Origin: Deltaproteobacteria bacterium
Lineage (GTDB): Bacteria > Desulfobacterota > Desulfuromonadia > Geobacterales > Pseudopelobacteraceae
Direction of reading: 5' to 3'
Length of the DNA stretch: 64,000 nt
Assembly: GCA_019162745.1 (NCBI GenBank)
Contig: JAFLLC010000122.1
Coordinates: 36,410 to 100,409, forward strand
Positions 32,401 through 43,886 of the stretch are shown in pieces; the first letter of the stretch is position 1, and the number at the start of each line of letters is the position of its first letter. The notes under the pieces were generated by a model. That model made no database searches. It was not told where the DNA came from and saw only the letters and a list, made by a program, of their open reading frames with translations. Both the position numbers and the translations under genes were made by a program.

Positions 32401-34660
32401 CTTGGTCCAATGCACCAAACAGAGGTGATGCCGACCAAAACTCATCGGTGGCAGCAATTTCATCCATATCTTTATATTCAATAGACAGCAGAGCACACTG
32501 CTCTAGGTTCGGCAGTACAACACGCCAACTGCGGCGCAGATCAGCTACTGCACGATAAAAGAGGAAATCCTGAAGCGCCTGCTCGTATTTGCGCCGAATC
32601 GGTGCCAAAGCAGGTTCCTGATTCATAGTGGAATATTCGAGGAATGGGAGTCGCAGTGACTTGAATACCGATTCACCGATAGTAGCGAACGTGAGGCAAC
32701 CGCCTGGTGTTTGCTCTAATGCCTTATAAATTCCCGCACGGAGTCTGACGACCTGAACGAAATCGTTGAAGTGACCGGCCTGGAGAGCGGCATCCTGTCG
32801 ATTGTCGGTAAAGCTGAGCAACTTCTGGTCTTTGACAGAATACCCGGCATCGTTGAGCCGGTTGAGAATAGAGAAAGCGGTAATAGTCGTGGAGGTGCTT
32901 CGCCCTTCGCTGCCAAGTTTGGTGAGTTTTGTACCTTCGTTGGTCTTGGTGTCAAAGAACACACCAGCAGTTGGATCGAACAGCAGGGGGGCTTTCATGA
33001 ACCAGCCCCACCATTTCATCTCTTTTGTTTCTGAGCAGTTCCCATATTCGTCAAACCAGAGCTTTATCGGGAAGTACTGTTTTTTCTTGCTGTCCACAAC
33101 AACACCAGATTTCGTTACACGAAACCAGGACTCAGGCAGCATCTCGGCATCTTCGGTAAGATCCCAGAGATCGTCTCCCACAAACAGGTAGCCATCATTT
33201 GTTTCTTCATCTTCAGTAGTTTCTCTGAATTCCCGTGGTTCAAGTTGTTCACCTGACCGTGAGACACACAGGTACGGGTGGCCGCTCGCACGGCTAAATA
33301 CATTGGGGAAAATCGGCTTTTTGTCAGCTTCATCTTCCTTGTACATACCCGGTTCAAGAGTAATAAAGCGATTATCGTCCTGATCGAGGGTTGTATAGAC
33401 CGAGCCGGTCTGGGAAATGAACTGATGCAGCTTGAATGGGAGCAGTGTGTAGCGCTCTCCGGATTCTTTCAGTCTGACATTGGCGATACTGATCCATTGC
33501 AGTAGTTCTTGGAGAAAAGAGCGACAGGTTTCAGCTGACATTCCTGAATCAGCTGCCAGTTCCTGGGCAATCTCAACCAGCTGCTTTGGCTTACCCCGAA
33601 CAAGGATGCCTTCACGGACACCAAGGGCAATCTTGTTTTCCAGCCAGATAGCGACCGGATGTACTTTCAGTTTTTCAATATCGTCATTCTGATTGATACC
33701 GTCAGTGATTGCATCGGCCAGTTTGTTTTTGGGTGGAATTAAGCCTTCTGATGAGAGAGAACGGGTCAGTTTTTCATTCACAACCTGCTCGGGAGTAAAA
33801 GTTCGCCCAAACAGCTTGGTAGCGACACCGGCGACTTCAGCTCTCTGGTCGGCGAGGTTGCCTGAAGTGTCGGAAACCATGGTTGCGGAAGTGCCTATAC
33901 TGACAATCTGATGAGCACAGTTAGAGCGGATTCGCCGGATTAACATGGCAACATCTGCCCCCTGACGCCCGCGATAAGTGTGGAGTTCGTCAAAGACCAG
34001 AAAACGGAGGTTTTCGTATATGCCATCCCGGATTTGACGTTCACGGACTCGGGTCAGCAACAGTTCCAACATCATGTAGTTGGTAAGCAGGATCTGCGGT
34101 GGGTTCTCCCGCATTTTGGCTCGGGCATCTTCACCTTCCTGACCGGTGTACTGGCCGAATGAGATCGGAAATGCCTTGCCGGTTGTACCCTCATAATTCT
34201 TTTTGTAACGGGTAAATTCTTCAAACTGGGAATTGATGAGGGCATTCATGGGGTAAACCACAACAGCGGTTACACCTTTGGAGCCTGGATTGGAAAGCAG
34301 GTGATGGAAGATCGAGCCGATATAGGTGAGTGATTTTCCGGACCCGGTACCTGAAGTAACGATGAAGTCTTTACCGGCTGTACCAAGACGGATCGCCTCA
34401 ACCTGATGATGGTAGAGCTTAAAGCCTTTGAAGATGTCCCGAATATCGGGGTGGAGTGTGCCGGATGTGGCAAGGTCTTCGAGACTACCAAACATCTCAA
34501 ACGCTGGGTTAAACTGAAGAAGTGGTTCTGGCCAAAGCTTACCACGGCCTAACTCGCGGTTGACAACTTTGCTGATATCAGGATCGGCTATGGATATGAA
34601 GCTGCGAATATAGGAAGAGTAGTCACCAACAATATCGGCGTGAGTCTGGAAAACATTCAT
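29477..34660 (-). CDS. DrmA/DrmB-like fused helicase-DUF1998 protein with nuclease-like C-terminus
   Basis: A 1,727-residue first gene of the defence operon. ATG 34660 is chosen because GAGGTGG lies 9 bases upstream. A COG1205-type helicase has HHQVEAI (84-90), Walker A TSGTGSGKS (102-110), DELH (224-227), SAT (258-260), the family mark LSFTDNRQDAALQAGHF (615-631), motif V CSPTMELGVDIG (991-1002) and motif VI QRSGRAGRSG (1021-1030). A DUF1998-like segment is at ~1510-1540 (LLYESAEGSLGIL), but its usual Cys cluster is degenerate. The last ~69 residues (PDFYYK, VFCDGTPHD, KRQAIMAMGDEVWVYYY) resemble a Vsr/DUF559-type nuclease. In DISARM, DrmA and DrmB are separate; here both functions appear fused. 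The last residues come from heptad DNA. Confidence 0.8.
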   Translation of the reverse strand: MNVFQTHADIVGDYSSYIRSFISIADPDISKVVNRELGRGKLWPEPLLQFNPAFEMFGSLEDLATSGTLHPDIRDIFKGFKLYHHQVEAIRLGTAGKDFIVTSGTGSGKSLTYIGSIFHHLLSNPGSKGVTAVVVYPMNALINSQFEEFTRYKKNYEGTTGKAFPISFGQYTGQEGEDARAKMRENPPQILLTNYMMLELLLTRVRERQIRDGIYENLRFLVFDELHTYRGRQGADVAMLIRRIRSNCAHQIVSIGTSATMVSDTSGNLADQRAEVAGVATKLFGRTFTPEQVVNEKLTRSLSSEGLIPPKNKLADAITDGINQNDDIEKLKVHPVAIWLENKIALGVREGILVRGKPKQLVEIAQELAADSGMSAETCRSFLQELLQWISIANVRLKESGERYTLLPFKLHQFISQTGSVYTTLDQDDNRFITLEPGMYKEDEADKKPIFPNVFSRASGHPYLCVSRSGEQLEPREFRETTEDEETNDGYLFVGDDLWDLTEDAEMLPESWFRVTKSGVVVDSKKKQYFPIKLWFDEYGNCSETKEMKWWGWFMKAPLLFDPTAGVFFDTKTNEGTKLTKLGSEGRSTSTTITAFSILNRLNDAGYSVKDQKLLSFTDNRQDAALQAGHFNDFVQVVRLRAGIYKALEQTPGGCLTFATIGESVFKSLRLPFLEYSTMNQEPALAPIRRKYEQALQDFLFYRAVADLRRSWRVVLPNLEQCALLSIEYKDMDEIAATDEFWSASPLFGALDQAKRKELISTILDFFRLEFAIHSENYLTQSKLKEYEKLFGELLKRPWALDRNEKFKEPYYIRYEPLNKNARLFTKSMGPASSLGKFIKQFVKREGLDIDLKREGYRELILQIMDMLEQADYLKSFPARSEKNEEVKIYRLRLESVIWKNGDGTTVKADVIKRRSYKDLTPKPNDFFKNLYQRDFSSMKRFRGEDHTGQLNTDTRLDREDRFRAEWFLDDAKTKLDETKIRSQSVSALFCSPTMELGVDIGSLSVVHLRNAPPNAANYAQRSGRAGRSGQGALIFTYCSSYAPHDRHFFKEQRELVAGTVMAPRLDLCNKELLLSHLNAMVASEIGLPGIDNAGGAKPSIMNLVTDDNDTMPLAASVRAGLAISPAQFDRLKATFKRVIHDFDDQLAIKATTWYSEQWIDQNLSKIVENLDDSLNRWRRLYRSARTILTKATQKIESGTLSLGSDEYRKYKRHQDQATRQLDLLRNDLTGRSSELSEFYPYRYLASEGFLPGYNFTRLPLRVFLPTGDSQGEFVSRPRSIALREFGPENIIYHNGRKFKICQLVIQDAESSLTEAKISTKAGYFLPADQKDLEFCPFSGLSLGDNANKLHIHDLLEMAESRAVEIDRISCEEEERVSKGFDIKTYFSVDGGQIERIRKAIVHSSENELLNIRYIPAARLVHINMKWRAQEADGFPIGMVSGDWRSKMPEEDSNITEQFKRVKLMTSNLADALYIEPIQPLGLKPEGVITLQHALKRAIETVFQVEPSEIGVVTMGDPEAPNILLYESAEGSLGILSQFVENIHAFHKVIEQAYAICRYDDAEYKGPASYDDLLSYYNQRDHKIIDRHLIKDALEKLLLCTIEIQSNQGFGSYDEHYQTLLRNIDPNSSTERRFIDHLFVNGLRLPDAAQKRVDGLYVQPDFYYKPRIWVFCDGTPHDDPLVRADDDEKRQAIMAMGDEVWVYYYRDSLAEIVAERPDIFKRMRDEL

Positions 34661-34745
34661 GTGCCTGTCCCACCTCAAATAACATCAAATGCATTACTCT
34701 TATCAGATTAATTGGTCACATACTATTAGAAACACTCTTAATTAA

Positions 34746-34773
34746 ATAATATTATTAATTGAGGTTATTGCAA
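34746..34773 (-). promoter_or_regulatory. Candidate promoter of the defence operon
   Basis: On the minus strand TTGCAA (34768-34773) is followed after 16 bp by TATTAT (34746-34751), 86 bp before the first start codon. The -10 box overlaps an AT palindrome (AATTAAATAATATTATTAATT, about 34739-34759 with one extra base), which could be a repressor site. The match is moderate. Confidence 0.35.
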
Positions 34774-34807
34774 AATATAAGGCCAAGACAATATATGTCA
34801 CTCAAAT

Positions 34808-34838
34808 ACAAAAAGGGCTAACAGTAATGTTAACCCTT
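34808..34838 (-). terminator. Intrinsic terminator downstream of gyrB
   Basis: On the minus strand AAGGGTTAACA, a four-base loop and TGTTAGCCCTT form an 11-bp stem with one mismatch, followed by a short T-run. It lies about 100 bp after the gyrB stop and ahead of the defence operon, so gyrB transcription should end here and the insert needs its own promoter. Confidence 0.7.
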
Positions 34839-34934
34839 GATTGTATTATTCAAATGTATTTCATATTGGGTAGGATAAAAACACTTTATGGGGCCAAAAA
34901 TGCATTAATTGGGTACCCCTACAAATTATTAAGT

Positions 34935-38445
<3,511 letters not shown>

Positions 38446-38454
38446 CAGCCGCTT

Positions 38455-39576
38455 TTAGAGCCTCATCGGCATAATGACAGCAAGAAAACTGTCGGAATTT
38501 TCCGGAACAATGATCGATGGTGAAAGCTCATCTTTAAATTTCATTTCAACTCGTTCGGTTTCAGCTACAGAAAGAACATCCAGCAGGTAACGGGCATTAA
38601 ATCTGACCGATATAGGTTCTCCCTCATAGGTTACGTCTATTTCCTCCATAGCATCTCCCAATTCAGGATTACTGGAAGAAATTCTTATCCCCCCTGAAGA
38701 AATTTCCAGCATGATTCCTTTAAATTTTTCGCTGGAAAGAATCGCCATACGCCGCACGGAATGGCTGAAGTCCTCCTTGTTGACAGTTACTATCTGGGTG
38801 TTGGAGGTAGGGATGACACGGTTGTAATCAGGGAACTCTCCATCAACGAGACGCATGACCATGTATGAATCGCCACGTTTGATTACGGCGCTGTTATCCA
38901 TGAAACCAAACAGCATTGTCCCCCCTTCTTCATCGGTAATCTTCTTCATCTCATAGACGCCTTTTTTCGGCAGGATGACACCTTTCAGGAGTTCCGGACC
39001 GGCTGTTCCTTTGAGATCTCCTGCAGCTATCGAAAGACGGTGCCCGTCTGTGGAAACCATTTTAAGACCGTTGCTGCCGTCTGAACGTACTTCCACTTTA
39101 ATAAAAATACCGTTAAGATTGTATTTTGTTTCATCGGTACAGATAGCATATGAAGTTCGCTCAATCATTCCGCGCAGCAGAGATGTTTCTATTTCAAATA
39201 GATTTTCTTCTTTTATTTCAGGAAAATAAGGAAATTCATCCGGTGAAAGGCCGACAATGTTAAATTGGACCTTACCGCACTTAATTTCCACCCAATCATT
39301 ATCTTTAGTCGAAAACAAAATTGGTTGATTCGGAAGCTCTTTTACTATCTCGTACAATTTTTTAGCAGAAACAGTAATTTTACCCGGAGTTATAACCTCG
39401 GCGGAATAGCTGCTTTTCATTCCAACTTCCAGGTCGGTTGCCGTGACAATAAGGGAAGTAACAGTCGCTTCAAGAAGCACATTAGATAAAATTGGCATTG
39501 CAGTTCTTTTTTCAACAATCCCCTGAATTTTTTGCAGCGATTTCAGGAATTGTTCTTTTTCAATTTTAAATTCCAT
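38455..39576 (-). CDS. dnaN: DNA polymerase III beta subunit (sliding clamp)
   Basis: A 373-residue ring-forming clamp that tethers DNA polymerase III. Three clamp domains are recognisable: MEFKIEKEQFLKSLQKIQGIVE at the start, VSTDGHRLSIAAGD in the middle, and the C-terminal MPMRL that forms part of the partner-binding pocket. A strong AAGGAGG lies upstream of the ATG. It is separated from dnaA by 218 bp containing DnaA-like boxes, so it may be controlled apart from dnaA. Confidence 0.98.
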   Translation of the reverse strand: MEFKIEKEQFLKSLQKIQGIVEKRTAMPILSNVLLEATVTSLIVTATDLEVGMKSSYSAEVITPGKITVSAKKLYEIVKELPNQPILFSTKDNDWVEIKCGKVQFNIVGLSPDEFPYFPEIKEENLFEIETSLLRGMIERTSYAICTDETKYNLNGIFIKVEVRSDGSNGLKMVSTDGHRLSIAAGDLKGTAGPELLKGVILPKKGVYEMKKITDEEGGTMLFGFMDNSAVIKRGDSYMVMRLVDGEFPDYNRVIPTSNTQIVTVNKEDFSHSVRRMAILSSEKFKGIMLEISSGGIRISSSNPELGDAMEEIDVTYEGEPISVRFNARYLLDVLSVAETERVEMKFKDELSPSIIVPENSDSFLAVIMPMRL

Positions 39577-39794
39577 CTAATCCTCCTTTTAATTACTAGT
39601 AGTAAGTTTATAAAAGATTTAAAACCTTGTAGTATATTGTAGGTCCTGTGGAAAATAGGTATAACTCAGTAACATGTTTATTTTTAACTGATAAAGCTAG
39701 TTTGCTGGCTGTGAATTTTGATGTACATATAACATACTTTTGCACAGTTGAAAAAATTACCAATAGTTATTAACAGTGAATCAACAGTTTTTCC
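39577..39794. promoter_or_regulatory. dnaA-dnaN intergenic region with DnaA-like boxes
   Basis: An AT-rich gap with three sequences one or two bases from the DnaA box TTATNCACA: TTTTCCACA on the minus strand (39647-39655), TTTTGCACA (39738-39746) and TTATTAACA (39767-39775). It probably holds the dnaN promoter and may act in autoregulation or as a second part of a bipartite origin. Confidence 0.5.
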
Positions 39795-41144
39795 TTACTT
39801 GAGGAGTAAGCGTCTTATTTCATCAATAATTTTAGATAGTTTAGGTTCATTTAGTAGTGCTTTATCAATTTTTTTGTAGGAGTGTATGACGGTTGAATGA
39901 TCTTTGCCGCCAAACTTCAGTCCTATATCAGGATAAGATGATTTTGTCATATCCCGACAAAACCAGATTGCTATCTGACGAGCCTGAACGATGTTTCTTA
40001 ATCTTTTTTCCGATTTTATATCAACTACCTTCAAATCAAAATATTCAGCAACTGTTTTCTGGATTAATTCGACAGTTACTTCTTTGTGTCTGTCTCCCAG
40101 AATATCTTTAAGATTTTCTTTCGCAGTTTCCAGCGTTACTGGAATATTCTGCAGGCTGCTGAACGCTCCGAGCCGTATAAGCATCCCTTCCAGTTCACGG
40201 ATATTTCTTGTATCACTTGAGGCAAGAAAATAATAAACATCCTCCGGGAAAAATACCTTTGTAACTTCTGATTTTTTTTTCAATATGGCAATTTTTGTTT
40301 CCACATCGGGCGGTTGTATATCTGCGATGAGTCCCCATTCAAATCGGGATCTCAGCCGTTCCTCAAGGTCGGAAATTTCTCGTGGAAATTTATCCGACGT
40401 AATTACAATCTGTTTATGGGCATCATGCAATGCGTTAAATGTGTGAAAAAATTCTTCCTGTGTTCCAGTCTTACCGGATATAAACTGGATGTCGTCGATT
40501 AAAAGTACATCTACATTTCTGAATCTGTTTCTGAATATATCCATTTTTTTCAAGCGGAGATGATTAACCATCTCATACATGAATTTTTCAGCGGAGCAGT
40601 AGCAGACATTCAACTCCGGTGAGTTGTTACGGATAGTATGTCCGATCGAATTTAACAGGTGGCTTTTACCAAGACCGACGCCACCATATATAAAAAGCGG
40701 GTTGTAGGTGTCAGCGGGGTTGTTGGCTACCGCCATTGCGGCTGCATGAGCAAATTGGTTGCCTGTCCCACTTACAAAAAGGTCAAATGTATACTTTTGG
40801 TTGAGCGGGGTGAATACCTGTTCAAGGGGGGTACTTTTGCCTGAGGCAGGTTCGTAATCGTTTTTTACAATGAAATCTTCTGAAATGTATGGCTGGTGTT
40901 CTTCATCGTGCCTGATGATAAAATTAAGTGAAACGGTATATCCTGAAATAGCAGAGAGTGCTCCTGCCAAAATCTTCAGATAATGATCCTCCAGCCATTC
41001 TTTTATAAATGAATTAGGAACAGATAAAAAAACGGAGCTACCTTCATGATGGCTGTAACGAACCGGTTTTACCCAGGCATCATAATCGGCTTCAGACATT
41101 ATTTTTTCAATATTTTCAGTTGCTTGTTGCCATAATTCTAACAT
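39795..41144 (-). CDS. dnaA: Chromosomal replication initiator protein DnaA
   Basis: A 449-residue initiator that binds origin boxes and opens the duplex. Domain I (about 1-80, LWQQATENIEKIMSEADYDAWVKPV), a short linker, the AAA+ core with Walker A GGVGLGKSHLL (about 153-163), Walker B LLIDDIQFI and sensor 1 ITSDKFPREI, and the domain IV DNA-binding signature GGKDHSTVIHSYKKI are all intact. It lies head to head with rpmH across the candidate origin. Confidence 0.98.
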   Translation of the reverse strand: MLELWQQATENIEKIMSEADYDAWVKPVRYSHHEGSSVFLSVPNSFIKEWLEDHYLKILAGALSAISGYTVSLNFIIRHDEEHQPYISEDFIVKNDYEPASGKSTPLEQVFTPLNQKYTFDLFVSGTGNQFAHAAAMAVANNPADTYNPLFIYGGVGLGKSHLLNSIGHTIRNNSPELNVCYCSAEKFMYEMVNHLRLKKMDIFRNRFRNVDVLLIDDIQFISGKTGTQEEFFHTFNALHDAHKQIVITSDKFPREISDLEERLRSRFEWGLIADIQPPDVETKIAILKKKSEVTKVFFPEDVYYFLASSDTRNIRELEGMLIRLGAFSSLQNIPVTLETAKENLKDILGDRHKEVTVELIQKTVAEYFDLKVVDIKSEKRLRNIVQARQIAIWFCRDMTKSSYPDIGLKFGGKDHSTVIHSYKKIDKALLNEPKLSKIIDEIRRLLLK

Positions 41145-41390
41145 CAGTAAAATTCTCAGTCATAATAGGTATTGGTTTAAATACTAAATTAGCCATGCAA
41201 CCGGTAAAATAGTAAACGTGTCTTTATTTTATTGATGGTGTTTTAAAATAGTTTTCAACAATGTTGTCAACATCTGTGGAAAACTATTTATATAAATAAA
41301 ACAGACAGTTAAATTATGTTTCGGATATATTTTGTCATGTTGAAGGTGGTGGAGAATAGCAGAGCCGACCCTCTTTTTCAAGGCAAATCA
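41145..41390. other. Candidate chromosomal origin (oriC) between dnaA and rpmH
   Basis: A 350-bp divergent gap precedes rpmH. AGTTTTCAACA (41250-41260) faces TGTGGAAAACT (41275-41285), giving two inverted DnaA-like boxes (TTTTCAACA and TTTTCCACA), and directly beside them is an AT-rich run suitable for unwinding (about 41284-41300, TTTATATAAATAAAA). Gene order on both sides is that of many bacterial origins. The boxes are few and imperfect, so the assignment rests mainly on position. Confidence 0.6.
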
Positions 41391-41425
41391 TATGAACGGT
41401 GCCATGGGCGGATATAATATAAATA

Positions 41426-41453
41426 TTGACACGGCTGGGGAGTTGTGTTTAAT
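41426..41453 (+). promoter_or_regulatory. Sigma-70-type promoter of the rpmH operon
   Basis: TTGACA (41426-41431) and TTTAAT (41448-41453) are separated by 16 bp, about 40 bp before the rpmH start. The -35 box is perfect and the -10 differs at one base. It should drive rpmH-rnpA-yidD-yidC and possibly mnmE-mnmG-rsmG. Confidence 0.65.
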
Positions 41454-41494
41454 AACTCATTTCCTGAAAAATAATTTTGTAGAGGTAAATAAAC

Positions 41495-41644
41495 ATGAAA
41501 AGAACTTATCAGCCAAGCAATACTTCACGCAAGCGTACCCACGGATTTCTCGTAAGAATGGCCACAAAGAATGGCAGACTTGTCATCAAGCGCAGAAGAG
41601 CAAAAGGGCGCAAGGTCCTGTCCGTGAAAATTGCCGCCAAGTAA
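41495..41644 (+). CDS. rpmH: 50S ribosomal protein L34
   Basis: A 49-residue, very basic protein beginning [18 protein letters not shown] and ending VLSVKIAAK, the complete L34 sequence pattern, with an AGAGGT site 8 bases before the ATG. L34 is a structural protein of the large ribosomal subunit. rnpA starts 14 bp after its stop, the usual pairing. Confidence 0.97.
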   Translation: MKRTYQPSNTSRKRTHGFLVRMATKNGRLVIKRRRAKGRKVLSVKIAAK

Positions 41645-41658
41645 TTAAAAGTTATTGT

Positions 41659-42039
41659 GTGATTATTGATACCACAGCCACATTTCCTAAAACTTCACGG
41701 TTGCGGAAGCGAGCTGAATTTATCCAGCTCGCTTCCGCAGAGTGTAAAACAACTGTGCGCGGGTTTCTTGTCGTGTGGCGTGAAAATAATATTCAAACAG
41801 CTCGTTTAGGAATAACGGCAAGCAAGAAAATCGGATGCGCAGTGGTTCGGAACAGGGTTAAACGGTATTTGCGAGAATTCTTCAGGCATAATTGCTTGGG
41901 GATGTCACCTGTTGATATTAATATTATAGCCCGACGAGAATCGGCTCAAATGACGTATCCCGATATAGAGCGGGAACTCAATAAAGCATTCCGGTACATA
42001 GGCATATCCTCATGTTCAAGAGCAGTTTGCTCCTTGTAA
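41659..42039 (+). CDS. rnpA: Ribonuclease P protein component
   Basis: About 126 residues from GTG 41659; the start is uncertain because no good ribosome-binding site is seen and a TTG about 14 codons later is possible. The protein assists the RNase P RNA in cutting the 5' leader from tRNA precursors. The conserved [13 protein letters not shown] start and the RNA-binding motif [26 protein letters not shown] (RNR motif) are present in shortened quotation. A longer frame opening at 41392 runs across rpmH and is not real. It overlaps yidD by 28 bp. Confidence 0.92.
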   Translation: MIIDTTATFPKTSRLRKRAEFIQLASAECKTTVRGFLVVWRENNIQTARLGITASKKIGCAVVRNRVKRYLREFFRHNCLGMSPVDINIIARRESAQMTYPDIERELNKAFRYIGISSCSRAVCSL

Positions 42040-42224
42040 TCAGGTTTTATCAGAAGATTGTTTCACCTCTTCTTCCTCAGACCTGTCGCTTTTATCCCTC
42101 CTGTTCCGAGTATTCCCGTGAGTCCTTAATTCGGCATGGTGTTGCCAGGGGCATGTTGCTTACCGTTATCAGAATATGTAAGTGTCATCCGTTTCATCCG
42201 GGCGGCCACGATCCGGTACCCTAA
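42012..42224 (+). CDS. yidD: Membrane protein insertion efficiency factor YidD
   Basis: A 70-residue protein with a short amphipathic N-terminus ([20 protein letters not shown]) and the family mark [15 protein letters not shown], then [11 protein letters not shown] at the end. It supports YidC-mediated membrane protein insertion. It starts inside the end of rnpA and lies 29 bp before yidC, the normal order. Confidence 0.95.
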   Translation: MFKSSLLLVIRFYQKIVSPLLPQTCRFYPSCSEYSRESLIRHGVARGMLLTVIRICKCHPFHPGGHDPVP

Positions 42225-42253
42225 CACAAAGTATATACTATTCAGGAGCCTCG

Positions 42254-43861
42254 ATGGAAAAGCGCGCTTTTATAGCTGTAGGTCTTTCAATTGCTGTTTT
42301 TTATCTGTTCTCTATGCTGTTTGGCCCAGACAAAGAAAAGATCGAACCTTCTGCACCTCAGAGTGCATCTTCGGCAGCTAATAATTCAACTGCGAAAAAT
42401 CAACAACCATTGGTCCCCCTGAATTCTGCGCCGGTCACCGGCCAACCGCTCCAGACAAACGCCACTCAGAAAGATATCAGCGTTGAAACGGATCTCTATA
42501 CAGCGGTATTTTCTTCTCGAGGAGCGAGTCTCAGAAGTCTGACTCTCAAAAACTACCGTGAAGAAAATACTCCTTCAGCACAGAAAGTCACCCTTCTAAA
42601 TGACTCAGATCCAAACTTATATTCGTTTTCAACGAGGGCTACCGGCTTTAATCTGCCCGACAGTACTCTGTTCACAGCAGATGCTGACAGTCTCACAATT
42701 GATAAAAACAGCTCTCGGCAACTTACATTTAACTATATTTCCGGACAGGGATATACAATCCGTAAGGTTTATACATTCTCCCCGGGAGTGTACGGTATCA
42801 AACTCGAAACCCAGATTTTCAACAACTCTGCGGCCCCATTAGTCGGGACTATTCAACAGGTAATGACCTACCCTGCTGAGCCGAAGGTAAAGAATAACCG
42901 TTATGACACTGCAGGAGCTTACCTCTTTTCAGATAACAGTCTTCAGTCCAATAAAATTAAAGATGTTTCAAGTGCCTCAAAGCGTTATGACAAATTGATC
43001 CTGTGGTCAGGTTTTGCTGATAAATATTTTCTCAGTGCGATTCTTGCCGAAAAAAACAGCATTGCTTCTGTAGAGTTAAAAAAGAATAGTGCCGGTTTTT
43101 TTGAATCTGTCGTTTCTTCTCCCCAGTTTACCGTCAATCCTGGCCAGTCTACTATTGTTGCGCACCGCCTCTTTGTTGGCCCCAAGGATATCGATATCCT
43201 TAAAGCGCAGGGCAATTCGCTGGTGCAATCTCTCGATCTTGGCTGGTTTACGGTTATTGCCAAACCGCTGCTGTATTCTTTGAAATTCTTTTATAAATAC
43301 GTAGGCAACTACGGTGTCGCAATAATAATAATAACGATTATTCTTAAGGCGTTTTTCTTCCCCTTAACCCACAAGAGTTTCAAGTCTATGAAGGGTATGC
43401 AGAAAATCCAGCCCGAAATGACTAAACTTCGTGAAAAGTTCAAAGATGACAAGGATTCCATGAACAAGGCGGTCATGGAGTTGTACCGCGAACATAAGGT
43501 TAACCCTATGGGGGGGTGCCTGCCGATGGTTGTGCAGATACCGGTATTCTTTGCGCTATACAAATCGCTGATGTTTTCCATTGAGCTACGTCACGCTCCA
43601 TTTTTTCTCTGGGTAACAGACCTTTCTGATAAAGATCCTTATTACGTTACCCCTGTTATTATGGGTATCACGATGTTCTTTCAGCAGAAAATGACACCAT
43701 CCAACATGGAACCGCTGCAGCAGAAGATGATGCTTGCCCTGCCGGTTGTCTTTACGTTCATGTTCCTCAGTTTTCCTTCAGGATTGGTATTGTACTGGCT
43801 TGTTAATAACATTCTGACAATCGGCCAGCAGATGTATATAAATAAACTGGTTAAAGATTAA
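42254..43861 (+). CDS. yidC: Membrane protein insertase YidC
   Basis: A 535-residue inner-membrane insertase. ATG 42254 has AGGAG 6 bases upstream. It has an N-terminal membrane anchor ([20 protein letters not shown]), a large periplasmic beta domain (about 60-330) as in Gram-negative YidC, then five C-terminal membrane segments including [18 protein letters not shown], the [17 protein letters not shown] cytoplasmic loop, and [20 protein letters not shown]. The conserved Arg of the hydrophilic groove is not obvious in the loop as read and was not assigned. Confidence 0.96.
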   Translation: MEKRAFIAVGLSIAVFYLFSMLFGPDKEKIEPSAPQSASSAANNSTAKNQQPLVPLNSAPVTGQPLQTNATQKDISVETDLYTAVFSSRGASLRSLTLKNYREENTPSAQKVTLLNDSDPNLYSFSTRATGFNLPDSTLFTADADSLTIDKNSSRQLTFNYISGQGYTIRKVYTFSPGVYGIKLETQIFNNSAAPLVGTIQQVMTYPAEPKVKNNRYDTAGAYLFSDNSLQSNKIKDVSSASKRYDKLILWSGFADKYFLSAILAEKNSIASVELKKNSAGFFESVVSSPQFTVNPGQSTIVAHRLFVGPKDIDILKAQGNSLVQSLDLGWFTVIAKPLLYSLKFFYKYVGNYGVAIIIITIILKAFFFPLTHKSFKSMKGMQKIQPEMTKLREKFKDDKDSMNKAVMELYREHKVNPMGGCLPMVVQIPVFFALYKSLMFSIELRHAPFFLWVTDLSDKDPYYVTPVIMGITMFFQQKMTPSNMEPLQQKMMLALPVVFTFMFLSFPSGLVLYWLVNNILTIGQQMYINKLVKD

Positions 43862-43886
43862 TCTGCGTCCCCCGGAGTAACCCGTT

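Noticed and set aside
20613..34660. BREX or standard type I restriction system
   Set aside because: No PglZ phosphatase, BrxC ATPase, HsdS or HsdR was seen; the two helicases plus DUF1998 fit DISARM-like systems better.
41392..42039. 215-codon frame read as a longer rnpA
   Set aside because: Its first ~89 codons run through rpmH in another frame. RNase P protein begins at about 41659 by family length.
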